Shown one piece after another: positions 23,501-35,197 of a DNA stretch of 64,000 nt. Source of the DNA: Ptiloglossa arizonensis (Eukaryota > Arthropoda > Insecta > Hymenoptera > Colletidae); NCBI RefSeq assembly GCF_051014685.1, contig NC_135055.1, positions 9,784,001-9,848,000 on the forward strand. Direction: 5' to 3'. Below the pieces are notes generated by a model. The model made no database searches and had not been told where the DNA came from. It saw nothing but the letters and a program-made list of their open reading frames with translations. Each line of letters begins with the position of its first letter. Position 1 is the first letter of the stretch. A program made the position numbers and the translations under genes.

Positions 23501-24790
23501 ATTGGATAATTCGAACGGTCTCGTCCCGGCATACGACTCAAAAGTTCGCATCGAAAGGTTATTTCTCCCCTTACATTGTCGTTTATACGGTCGTTCGCCA
23601 ACATTTCAATAATTGAAACTAACGCATTATTTGTAAGTTGCGATTGAGGAAAGTACTTTCTCCACTGGAAACTCTAAATATAGCTACTTTTTTTCAAAAT
23701 CTATTGTTAAACTTCTTTCGCACAAGTGTCACGGGAAATATTCCGAACAGTGTAACGATCTGAAATTCTTTCACGTATACACATTAGCAACGAAATGGGA
23801 AGCGGATACTGCTAATTGATACACCGGAACTTTTTGTCCATTGGTATGATGTCATTGGACATTTAGAGTTTGTTATGCTCCGAAAAACGGTACGTGTGTA
23901 CATAGTTCTCGAGTACACTTCAATTTTCTTGAACCAATCAAATTTTTAGAACCGTTCGAACATTCGGCTCGAATCTCGATCGATCGGAATGTTTTGATTG
24001 CTAGATACGTGTCACGTGACGTTCTGTACTCTCGACGACGATTGGATCGATTCGTAGTTGGGAGCGATTTGTTTACGTTTTTTGTGCGTTCGTGAGAGGA
24101 CGAAACGCATTTACTTACAATATTCTGGAATTCGTCCACCGAGATAAGTATTCCGGTGCCCGATTCGATGCTGTTTTTATCGAAACTGGAGCCGTTCGAG
24201 CGGCCATATTTGACTTGTAAATGATATTCGAACGTTACGTACAGGCGATAAGTTTCTCGATCGCGCGGTTCGATATCGTCGTTTCGATAATACGAACGAA
24301 GCGGCGCTGTGCGACGAAACGTGGAACGTTATAACGTTAATCGTGAATCGTTGGCCGACCGTTCGTATTTCTCTGTCAACTGACAACTTCTCAAATTCTC
24401 GACCGTGACTGTCGGAATTGCACGTGAAATTTCTTGCGTCTTATCTTAACGTGTGCGAGTCGAACAAGCCGGTTTTCTGCACGCCTCGTTTTCTCGTTGC
24501 GCGAACTATACCGGCGTGAACTTCATGGCAGTCCGTGACCCCGAGTGTTTCCTGTTACGAGAAAGGCCTTTGCGTGGCTGGGTTCGTTGGCATTTCTTTT
24601 GTCCGCGTGAACGATCATTGTGTAACCAGAGAATCATTTGGGAAAAATTCAAGCGTGCACGAACTTTCCAAGTGTTTAATTCATTTTTCTACGACATTGG
24701 CTTTTTCATTCGTCCAAATTATTCGTACATCGCGCGATAACTGGACGTCATCCACTTTTCCGGATTGGTTTTAGTTTCGATGAAACAGGT
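20530..24790. other. Large CpG-rich block, possible promoter or untranslated exons
   Basis: The longest GC- and CpG-rich stretch in the window. It contains many overlapping open frames on both strands (up to about 172 codons) with no recognisable domain, as expected of stop-poor GC-rich DNA. A good donor-like site (atc|gtgagt) follows 22993, so a noncoding exon could end there. A TATA-containing near-palindrome lies at 20577-20592. It is 8-12 kb upstream of the furin start and on a plausible scale for a distal promoter, but it could equally serve another gene. No function is proven. Confidence 0.4.
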
Positions 24791-25284
24791 TCGGAGCCTT
24801 ATCTTTCAAATTATGGATGGCTAATTTCTGATATTATACAGTACTGTCTACTCGATTGCGATTTTTGTTTTAAATTCAACTTTATCATCGAAAATTCAAA
24901 TTCTGCCGTAAAGAAATATTTGACATTAATTTACATTTTAAAATTAATACAATATACTGTTTCGATTCTGGTCTTTGAATATTTAGTATCGATTGTACAC
25001 TTTGTTGTCTCAGTTCAATCACGTATTTTCATTTGTATCATTTACTATATACTTTTGTGATATTGCCCATGCAGAGTTTGTCTACTGTTACAAACTTAAA
25101 GAATATTGTCATGTAAATACAATTAACGTCAGCTCAAGAATATGCTCTTGATTTAAGGATTCTTTGTTAATTTTGAACCGAATTATTTAAAATTCGAGTC
25201 TATTACGTGCAATTCATGCTTGTATTCAGTTTACACGTAAATAGTAACGCAATAAAATAATGAATGAATCGTTAAATCTGGTTT

Positions 25285-25307
25285 ACTAGTTTTTCGAGAA
25301 AACTAGT
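25285..25307. repeat. Small perfect-arm hairpin
   Basis: Nine-base arms (actagtttt / aaaactagt) around a five-base loop. No context suggests a function. Confidence 0.6.
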
Positions 25308-26329
25308 ATGCATTTATTTTCGTATGTCACCACGTGATTGAATCAGATTCGTTTTCATTTAATTTTAAACATACATATATACTTGCAGGACGAAAAAGAA
25401 AGGAACGTTTCAATGACAAAATCTATAGGTAATGTTAGTCCAAATTTTAATGCGCTGTACAGGTATACTGGGACCGTAACAATTGGTCTCTCTCTGCTCG
25501 TTCAGAGCGAACGTAACTTATAGTTTACATTGTTGGAGTCGAAGCATCGGAAGTAAAATTTGGCACGGTTCTAATCCAGTGAGACCTTTGTTCGTCTTTC
25601 TCCAGGTTGAAGGAAACGGTCTACCGTGGACAATTTTCGCGACTCGCAGCTGTACTTTGGTATCCTTGGTTCACTGTTAGAATATTCGACGATGCGTAGA
25701 GACCGTGCGTAAAAATTTGTCCTCTTTAGAAGGAACTCGGTCACATGCCAACCAGGTAGATAGATCGTGAGAGCAAAGGTCGACGGTTATTACCTGGCCA
25801 AGAGGTACGGCCTCGTTCGTTTTCATTTGGCCCGTGTGCACGTGTCCAGGGTCCATATCCGTTGCCAAGGCAATGATCAACTCGTCGAATAGTTTCATCC
25901 GTGAATAGAAAAGTTTTTGCTTCCTTTTGTTTCGAAATTGCAAAAAGACAGATGCGGAAAGAAAGGAAAAGGGTCGTACGGACAGGCGTTCGTCATTCGT
26001 ACTATTGGTGCGTAACGGAGAAAGACGGACCGATACGAGTATCAGAAGATAAAGAGAGAGGCCACTCCACAGGTCGGCTTAAATTTAATTCACTTCTCTA
26101 ACGTTCTCTCCCTCCTCCGCCGCCGCTTCCTCTTATTCTCTCTTTATCACTTGAGAACCGAGTGCGGAAGTGGAGGAGGAAGACCGCAGAATGCAATTTC
26201 CTCGGGGCACGAAGTAGATGTTCCAGTGGACTGCAATGGTCCAGCATAGGTCAGCCAATGCGTCGCGGAGACTTTTTTACGGAAATCTGCTCACCTCGGG
26301 TTTTCTTTGAAGCTCGGGACAATGTCAGG

Positions 26330-26413
26330 ATGCCTCGCCGGTCGAGCTTACTGCTAGTAATTTTCATAATTCTTGCTCAGAGAGAAGTCAGACTTAACTA
26401 TAAGGAAGCATAG
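26330..26413 (+). CDS. 27-codon ORF resembling a signal peptide (speculative)
   Basis: An ATG with A at -3 opens a short frame, MPRRSSLLLVIFIILAQ and ten further residues. It has two arginines followed by an uninterrupted hydrophobic run of about 11 residues, like the n- and h-regions of a signal peptide. It ends at a stop at 26411-26413. If real it could be a tiny secreted or membrane peptide, or the first exon of a secreted protein spliced before the stop; the only GT inside (gaa|gtcaga) is a weak donor. It sits at the edge of a CpG-rich patch (25480-26430). Hydrophobic short ORFs arise easily by chance, so confidence is low. Confidence 0.15.
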   Translation: MPRRSSLLLVIFIILAQREVRLNYKEA

Positions 26414-26439
26414 AAGGGAGATGGTAATTTAAATTTCTT

Positions 26440-29400
26440 CAGACTTTTGCGGGAAACGAAGGAATTTTACAAGTTCCGGATTCGAGTTTCGGTTAAAAGG
26501 TTTTCTTCTCGAAGGAGCAAGACTTTTCCTTAGAATTCACGATTAATCAATTTCTCATGGTGGCTTTGTAATTTCCTTCTTTGTTTTATCAGAGAATAAT
26601 GCAACATCGTGAAGGATTAATTCTAATCGATCATTTGGAAAAAACAATTAATATTTGCAACAGTTCAATTTAATTTTTTTCCCCAATATCTCCATTTTCA
26701 TTATCGCGTTACAGTGTGCACGAAATAGCTACCAGATTATGAATTTTATACGTATCGGTGCTATCTTTCTTTCTCAACTTTATTTACTTTGTATCAAGTT
26801 CAAGTACCATGCTTACGTTCGAGATACGTTTTTTTCTACGGTAGATTTGTACAAATACGTAAGTAAAAGATGGAATGTACGTGTTACACAAATCAATCAC
26901 TCGAATCTTCAGATTTGTACTATTCCATATTGTTCAGATTTATTTTCGTCAAAGGAATAAGATCTTAGGAAATATTTCTTTTTAAATTCGGTAGGAAGAT
27001 TAAGCGAAAGCTTTCTGATTTAACTTTACGTCTCAGACTTGCTTTGACACAGAATTATTGAATTTTTATTGTGAACTTCAGGTTGATTGGAGACTCGAAG
27101 CTTTTCTTTAGTATCGATATTGAATTGTGCGAAGCTCCTTGTATCTCTGAAGCTACTTTGCCCCGAATGTCTTTCGAATCATTCTATCGCAATGAATATT
27201 CGAATTTCTTGAATGGATCTAAATCTAACTAAGCACTACTATAAGAGTTCTTAGCTTTACGAGAAACTCGAATCGAAATTGATTGCGTTATTAAGATTTC
27301 TAAGTACGTTATATGTGTTTCTTCTTTGAACTTAGAATTTGTTTAGAATTACATACAAATATTGGAAATGAAGTTTTATTTTATACTTTTATCATTCTCG
27401 AAGTTGAACTTTATTTGTATAATATTGAGTTTAACTGTGAGGATAATTTGTATCTTTCATTTGTGTGCAATATTGTTTCGTTTAAACTATTCCTTTCGTA
27501 CATTCTACTTTTGGAATTTTAAGAAATTTCGGAACGTTCCTTCTGACACTACTCTTATTTTCGGTAGCTTGTATAATATATTACATAATGTATTTGGAAC
27601 ATTAATCAGTGATTATAATTTAATTACGACAATATTTTTGTGAACTTTTTTCAAATTTATATTTGTTACACCGTCAAGGATGTTGCCATAGAATCAAAAT
27701 TTGTGTTTTAATTTGTTTCTTATCATTCGTTGAGAGCCAACCTGTGTCCAGTAGATCGTTTCCGTGAAAAATATTTACGTTTTCAATCTGTGTTTCGTAT
27801 TTCTACATTTAAAATAGAACCCTGGAAATTTACAGGTTTGAGCGAACGAATATTCCGGGCGCAGTTTCACTTGATCGCGGCGTAAACGTCCTATCGAATT
27901 GTAACCGCGCAAACCGCAGCTTGAAAATGGAATCCTTTTTCATGAAACGCAGCGGCCTTTAAAATGCATCGATAATAAGAATCGACAGATGTTTCCATTC
28001 TATTCTTTGGATCTGTAGAATTGCAGAGAACATTCTCTTGAATATCGAACGCCCCGAGAATCGGAACTAGAATTGTATACGTCTGCAGAAAGAATTAGTT
28101 GCAAATATTTCACAAACTGAATCGAGCCGTGACAAGAAGGTTAAGTGTGCCTCATAATTTCAAACGAGGTAGTAACGGTACCAGGTCGAAATATAAAATC
28201 ATCTTCACAATTTATCGTTAAGATAAATGTTGCAAACTTTATTGTTTGCATAAAGCTTCTCGTTTCTCTTTCTTTATATAACATAAAATGGAAACTAATA
28301 AAAACACTGGGAAAGAATCGATCGAACAAGTAGCATGTCTAAGAATATACTGCAAAAAATTTGAAATCAATAGGTTTTATTACAAACCAATTCGAAAAAT
28401 GTGATATCACGTTCGTGCATAGATTGTATTAAGTGTTCAAAGAAAATGTATTATTCCGTCATCGTTCAAGGAATCAAGTGTTTTTCTTTCTTATCTATGA
28501 CATTCCGTTATCTTATAAGTATCTTTCGAATATCGTTACGAAAGGATTTCGATTCTGATTCGAATATTCAGATATTGTATGATATTTCGAGCTCTTATTA
28601 AAACTTAAATTCATACTGTTAGAGTCATAACCTGCTCTTGATACACATAGATTATCTTGGCTAGATCTGGATTCATACACGCATGAAACTCATAGATCGT
28701 AGATCGTAGATAATCTGGTATCGGGTACGTGTAATTACACATGCGGTATCTCTATTTTCTTAAAATTGTTACATTTGATCTTCTTTTCGATTTTATTAAA
28801 ATTTTTCTTCAAATTAAAGTTCACCCAACTAATGGTAATTTACGGTACCGTGTAAAATTGTGTAATGTTCAAAAATTTCAGATAAGCTTTTCGAAACGTC
28901 TATTGGAATGAAGTGATATTCCTGAAACAAGTGTACATTAATGATACTTCATAACTTCGTTGTTTCAAATTCGTCGATAATTTTTCGAGTATATCAATAA
29001 ACCAGAAAAAAAGCAGATTTCCTTAATAAATCTGTCGTACGAAGGAAACGAGGTCGCGTTACACACTGAATGTAATTTTCCCGGTATACCGAGTCACTAT
29101 TCCAACGGGTATCCAACCTGTTTCTTTCATTTGAAAATCCGACTAGTTCGAGCACTCTTCAACTGTGAAAAGATGATGCAAGTTGCGTGAACGCAGCTGC
29201 TTGAAACATGGAACTTCAAAACCAATGAAATACCATGCTTATTTTTACTATTAAAAATTTATGATGTTTCGTATCGCTGTGAGCAATCTTAGGATATTGA
29301 CGCAAACGTGCGATTATATTCGATGGCGTATCGTGTCAAATTGTCTGAATTATCAAACGTTGACTGGTGTAGGAAATATTATTTAAATGTTTCCAACCCT

Positions 29401-31237
29401 TTTTGGTATACAGTATTTGTTATTTAAATTCTAGGATATAAATACACAACGCTCTCTCTGCTAGTCACATTTATAGAATACTACAAGCTGAGAGGATTGG
29501 ATCGATATCTCGGTTATTGTCGATTCCATTGAAAATATACATATATATATATGATAAAAAATTTTCCAAATTTAATTTACAACAACCATTGTTTTTTGTG
29601 ACTTTTCTGCAAAATCAACGGTAAGGGAGATATTGCATATATCCCTTTTTGAGAAAAGCTTCTCTCTTGGTAAAAATTTGGACGTTACGTAGCTTATATT
29701 TCAAGAGGTTACGTCAGGGTGATGGCCTGAAAAATAACGTAAAAATTGGAAATTGTTTTCAAGGAGAGATACGTAATTTTGGACAAATATTTACCTATTA
29801 CCTAAGAGTACATATTTTACACATTAATGTACAAATGTACTAAATTTAATTTAAACATTTTCCTATTTGTCGACAAGTTATAGTCAATTACGTAGAGCCA
29901 TTTCGTTTATTTTAACACAGAATGAAAGGACAAGAAAGTTTTGTAATCTGAATTAGCGTCACAATTGTTAAGTTTACCAATTTCCTTCTATATTTATTTT
30001 TTAATTTTTTATATTAACTTAAAGTAGAACAGTTGTATTTACCGTATATTTTTGCATTTTTTTCGACTAGAATGTAAAAAGTTTTTCGAAAAAAAAAAGA
30101 AAAAAAGTAACTGTGCGTTTAGCGATAACGATACCAATACAGAGTATCTACCATATTTTTTTTATTTCAGATGATGTGAACATTGAACACCTTTTTCATC
30201 AACTCAGGAGAAACGGCTTTACATGTTCGACCATAATTTTATGCAAATCAAAAGTTTTTAATATAAATTAGTAGATTTAATATATGTGCTTTTAGGTAAT
30301 AAATGAACGTTTGCTGAAATTACGTAACTGTCTTCAAATAAAGCTCGTCACCTCGTTCCATACTTTTAAGTACGGCTAACCTATAACTACGTTTCTAGTT
30401 TTGCCACTTTTCTGCGTCACAGTAACAAAAGATAAACACTATTGCATATTCCTGTATAATGTTTTATTGTACAATGGTTATCGGTATCTAATTAGAGGAC
30501 TGTTCGTTTCCGTTTTGTAATTAGTTTCCGCTTGATTGATATTCAAAGGACGACTTTTTTATCTTAGTTATCTTTGGTTACTTCATTATGCAGTGACTAA
30601 TTTTTGATCATGGTTCGTGCAATTTTACAAACAGACCCCATTTTCTATAAATTGAACGCAATGGCAAATGGCTCGGTTTATTTCACGTCGGGTTAATTGT
30701 ATTCAAAAAGCAACTGGACTGTCTATTTCGAAATCGATTTTAATGAACAGAACGTTTACATTGCACTCGCCGATAAAAATAACATTGACGTTACTCGAAA
30801 TTTGTCACAGAAATAATTAATGCTTTCTTTCTTCCAAATTGTGAAGTACCTTCTCGAATACAAAATTATATCCAAACTTGTATTATTACCAATGGTTTCG
30901 TTACTCCGTTCTAAGTTATTTTTTAACAGAAGTATAACTTCGTTTGAAAACTGATGTAGTTTTATGTATCGTACGTTAACCTTAAAAGTACCAGAGCTAA
31001 CGATTTCAATAAACATTGCACTCGAAACGGTTTCAAACGTAACGTTGTCTTCGTCTGTTACGTTTTCTGCAAGAAGATACAATGAACAATTCTTTGAAAT
31101 TTTCGGTTAAAGAATGAATCTCGATGTCTTTTATTACGAATCGATACTGACTCAATGATAGTTCTTGCGGTTCTGCAATGTATCTTATTTCGATAATCAA
31201 TCAAGCCGTTGGTTTAGTTGTTTGGAATGGTTTTCAG
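26440..31237. other. AT-rich intergenic or 5' intron, nothing recognised
   Basis: No coding exon, RNA gene or bounded repeat was identified. A small CpG-richer patch lies at 27840-28130. If furin transcription starts further upstream, this stretch would be a 5'-UTR intron. A pyrimidine-rich candidate acceptor (ggttttcag) ends at 31237. Confidence 0.4.
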
Positions 31238-32014
31238 ATCGCAACTCGGACAACGACAAGGAGAGGAACTAAGAGCAAAGTGCGAAGACAGAAACGAAGA
31301 GAGGTAGAGCAAGCGGGAGAGACCGCGTCATCGACAAATTTTCCTAGACGGCCAGCTTTGGGAGGATGCAGCGGTCGATGACGTGAATCGACCGACTATC
31401 GGTCGATAAGTACGTGCCTCGACGTCGGTTGAATGGCTGGACAAGCACTTGGTTCTTGTTGTCCGAGGACTGTCTTCTCACGGTGCCGAATGACCTACGA
31501 ATAAGCGTGTTTCCTGCACAGCGAGCCAATTGTACATTCATCGGCCCGTAGATTCGTTGATTCGTTTGAGCAGCTTGTTATCAAATGCCGGTCGTCTACT
31601 GAAGTCAGTCATCCAGCTGTTTCTACGAAGTTTCTTCCACTCGTCGATCATCGGTTTCGTTCGTCCGATCCACCGCGTTGAAATCTCACGAAATAAGAGA
31701 AACGCGGGAACGAAAGGAACAGGTCTGCGTAACGACTCGTCGAACGTCGTTCTCAAGAAGTTTCCGCAAGGGACGAATAGAAGTTCAGTCGGCGGTAACT
31801 AAGCGCCGTAAGGTGGTACCGAAGTCGAAGGTAAGCGGTCACTTTCCACGAAGGTCGGATTTGCAACGAATGAAGGCGGCACTACAGGCGGAACGTCGGC
31901 TCCACGAACGTCGCCCTTGATCCAAAGGCCAGGTCAGCCACGTGCACCGTACACGTCTACGATTATTGGTATCACGAGGATCACGTCGACTTCCCCACCA
32001 ACAACGGCCACATG

Positions 32015-32529
32015 ACTTGACGATCGCCCCACCTACCGCTGTTCGTCGTTGAGTGAAGGCGGCGACAGTGGCAGCGACGTCACACAAGGAACGACGAGCA
32101 CGACAACGACGACGGCGGCGACGACGACGACCGACGACGACGACACCGACGACGACGACGACGACGTGGACGAGGAAAGAGGAACAGATAGTAGCCAACG
32201 GCTAGCGCTCTGGAGGGTACTTAACGAGTGACATACGCTGCTAGTGGTTCAGTTGACGGCAGTCGGTCAGCAGGTGCGAGACGCGTCGCTGTATTTTGCC
32301 TTTACTCATCCGTCATCCTCTTTCGAGCGTTTTACCGCGCTTGGTTCGTTTCCTAAGTTTGTGAATATTGTGGTGGCTGTGCTGGTGCCGTTGTTTGTTG
32401 TCGTTGTTCTTGTTATCTTCGTCGCCTCCCACGCCGGTCGCAGTGGCGGTTTTGGTGGATAGTGGTGGATCACAGTGTCGAGTGTGAAACTGGAGCCGCT
32501 AGTGGTAGCAGTCGAGGGGAAGAGCTATC
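32015..32529 (+). promoter_or_regulatory. CpG-rich, ATG-free leader of the furin gene
   Basis: The last ATG before the furin start is at 32012-32014, where it opens a two-codon ORF ending in TGA. From there to 32529 there is no ATG in any frame. An in-frame TAG at 32506-32508 fixes the furin start at 32530. This fits a 5' untranslated leader from which upstream starts have been removed. The transcription start is not visible directly. A TCAGTT initiator-like word lies at 32249-32254, and an AGACG word resembling a downstream promoter element lies at 32279-32283. That is one base off the canonical +28 spacing, so this is only a candidate. Confidence 0.5.
32091..32175. repeat. (GAC/CGA)n trinucleotide repeat
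   Basis: An imperfect GAC-unit run with interruptions (ggcggc, accgac, gtggac). It lies upstream of the candidate initiator, so it may be promoter or leader sequence. It yields threonine-, aspartate- or arginine-rich frames that should not be taken as protein. Confidence 0.9.
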
Positions 32530-32688
32530 ATGTGCCCGCAGAGGATTTTCGGACTGGCGATCGTCGCGCTGGTGACTCTAGGTGGACGAGTAGCAGCGTA
32601 CACAAATCAGTGGGCAGTGCACATCGGGGATGGACCAGAGGTGGCCCAACGAGTCGCACGGGAGCATGGATTTCAGTATCTTGATAAG
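32530..32688 (+). CDS. Fur2: Furin-like proprotein convertase, first coding exon
   Basis: Encodes the first 53 residues of a furin-family subtilisin-like protease, which cleaves precursor proteins after basic residues in the secretory pathway. Residues 1-23 form a signal peptide with hydrophobic core FGLAIVALVTLG and a likely cut after VAA. Residues 24-53 start the inhibitory prodomain: YTNQWAVHIGDGPEVA, then VAREHGF. This matches the T-N-x-W-A-V ... G-P-x-V-A ... V-A-R-x-H-G-F pattern of animal furins. The start is fixed by an in-frame TAG 24 nt upstream, with A at -3. The exon ends after codon 53 in phase 0 at AAG|GTAAGA; vertebrate furin genes also split near this point of the prodomain. 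The catalytic Asp, His and Ser exons are absent and presumably lie to the right of the window. The family is well supported; Fur2 rather than Fur1 is a weaker call from the overall prodomain pattern. Confidence 0.85.
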
Positions 32689-34720
32689 GTAAGAAAATTC
32701 GCCGTTTTTCTTTTTTCATTTTTTATGTTCGTCTTAGCGATTCGACGATACTTCTCGCGATGGTACCGCTCGGTTAAAGGAGCGGGATAATAATACTTTG
32801 GAAATAATTAGAGCTCGTGTAGCAGAGACAATATTCTGAACGCTTTGGAACATAAATACCTCTGTTTCTGTTATTGAATACGGTATTTGATGTAGAGCGA
32901 CACAAAGAGCGAAAGGAAAGATACTCTAATTTATTCGATGGCTCTTCTTTCTCGGTTCGTTATGTCCACTTACCTGCACATTTGCTTTTCCTGGATTTCA
33001 TTTACCATCTCACTGCACGTCCTGACGAGAATACGTAAGTGACTAAACATTCTGAATGTCACTGTATCCTAGTGTAGGCTGTGTAAAAAAGTTCTTAGCA
33101 AATTTCAGAAGCGTGCAAATGTTGGTTTGAAAATCGTTGGATTTCAAAGTACAAGGTACACATTCCCTCGAGTCAAACGTTACTTTTTTAGCACGTGTCC
33201 GATTAGTTTGTTTTTCCTTTCAACGTTCGCTTCGATATGTTTTATGTATAGATCGCATGTTTTTTTAATTTCCGACAACGCTATTAGATTCACTGTTTTA
33301 ACTCTTCTGACGTATCAATTAGTATATCGTACTTTCCTCGAGTAACTTTTCCAAGTACAAATTAATTGAAATTAATTCTAGCGAACGTGTTGAACGTGTT
33401 ACAACACGAAAACGAATGATCTTTGTACTGATGTTATTACATTCTATTTGCTTGTTTTACACATACTTATAAAGTTCGATTACAACTGTATTGCTTACAC
33501 TGCACAATATAAATAGCCAATAAAAAAATATCGCTTACAGAATTCCCTGTACGCCTTTCATTTTGGATATTTCTTATTTATCCAGAGGAGTTTCCTAATT
33601 GTTTTGTGTAACATGGGCCTATTTATGGAAAATGATTAATTATTAAGTATAATAAATTAGTATATGCTTATAAACAATAGATTGTTGATACGTAATTTAA
33701 AGATTGTTCGATGCAAATGTTAAACATGTATCATATTACTCTGATTGTCTTTAAATTCCTTTCATTTGGAAATAATATTTCATAGTATGCTATATTGCAC
33801 TTTGTTTCTCTTGTAAAATAAGACAAAAATGTTCTATAAAGTTTTCCTTATAAATAATTTGTTACAAAGTTATAAGCAGATATTTAACGCCACATGAAAT
33901 AAGAAACAAAGGATTTTTCATTGTGGAATATAGAAGATTGATCGTGTTTATCTTATCTCTGTCTTCGCATTATGTTCTCTGTCTTGAAACGACTCGGCGT
34001 GAATAATTGTTAGTATTATTAGTGACGATGTCATAATAAACGATCACCATACTTAATGTATCGTATCAAAATGTCGTCGTTGCACGTTAATACAAACTTG
34101 ACATAGATATGACATAGAATTTATTGCAGCACCAATTCCCTAAGAATTTTGCTAAACCTCGCCAATTGTGTTACTAATTTGTTGCACTAATTTTCCACGT
34201 GAAATCATTTCTCTGCAGTAAATCATGTTAATGCGTTTTAAAACTTTGTATTAATGTTACCTACGACATTGTCTACGTTTAAAAATAATTATCAACATCG
34301 CGTGAATACACGAATAAGGTGAACACGATCGACTTTTCATATTCTGGAATGCAAAATTTATCGTTACCTGTTTCTTCTTGCACTTAACATTCGCTTATAA
34401 ATTTTTCTTTAGAACAAAGTGTTTACAGCCGAACTTTGTTCAAATTTTTTTCTTATTTCCACTTGTAAAATGTTTCCGCAGTTTGATAAAATAAACCCAG
34501 AGCAATTTGCGTATACGATATATTAACACATTCGATATACACCGATACGTACATATACTTACACATATGCATACGATATAAAATAACTCATTAATGATTG
34601 TGCAAGGTCGAAGACAATATTTCCTTGCAATTTAGTTACACGTTACACGTAGATATCTGCTTACCATTACAAACCAATACTAGCTGATCGTGCAAAATCA
34701 ATCTAATTTGTATTGAAATA

Positions 34721-35197
34721 CAGTGGAATTTCTATTATCCGAATATCGTTTAAACGAGCATCCAATTACCGGTGCAGTGTCGTCTAAGAAAATTGTATTG
34801 AAAGTAATAAAAGGGTTTGGTATATGAGCAACCAAATGGTTGTTGAAATTGGTGAAATTATCGGTAAAATTACAAAAATAACATTTCCAGTCAGTGTGAA
34901 CTATTTGTTGGTACAAAAACAGACCTAAGGTGGCATAAAGTGCATAAAGAATGCAGTTCTATTCAAATAGTCGTGCTGAAAAGAATATGCAAATTGGCAG
35001 TTCAGAATATCTGGGTAAATAAAGACAAACATAAAGAGGACTGTTAAATTATTGCTACAGTTTTCGTTTTACACCATTTATAGAATACGTGTAAAATTTT
35101 TTTGTCTTGTTTTAACACGTATCGTTCAGTTATCCGAGAAAATGGATCGTTCGAGCATCCTGTCTTCCGACTAGTCTGTATAATCGAAGTTCTACCG
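34721..35197. mobile_element. Pogo/Tigger-like DNA transposon remnant
   Basis: The left end reads cagtggaatttctattatcc and is preceded by TA (34719-34720). The reverse complement of the right end reads cggtagaacttcgattat and continues inward through words such as ggaagacaggatg and ctcggataactgaacg. These 'CAGT(A/G)GAA...ATTAT.CGA' ends are typical of pogo/Tigger elements of the Tc1/mariner superfamily. The right TA duplication is eroded. About 480 bp remain with no recognisable transposase, so it is a deleted, inactive copy within the furin intron. Confidence 0.65.

Noticed and set aside
32049..32198. Threonine/aspartate-rich and arginine-rich frames near the furin gene
   Set aside because: Products of the GAC trinucleotide repeat. 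They lack an ATG on the plus strand and lie in the leader.
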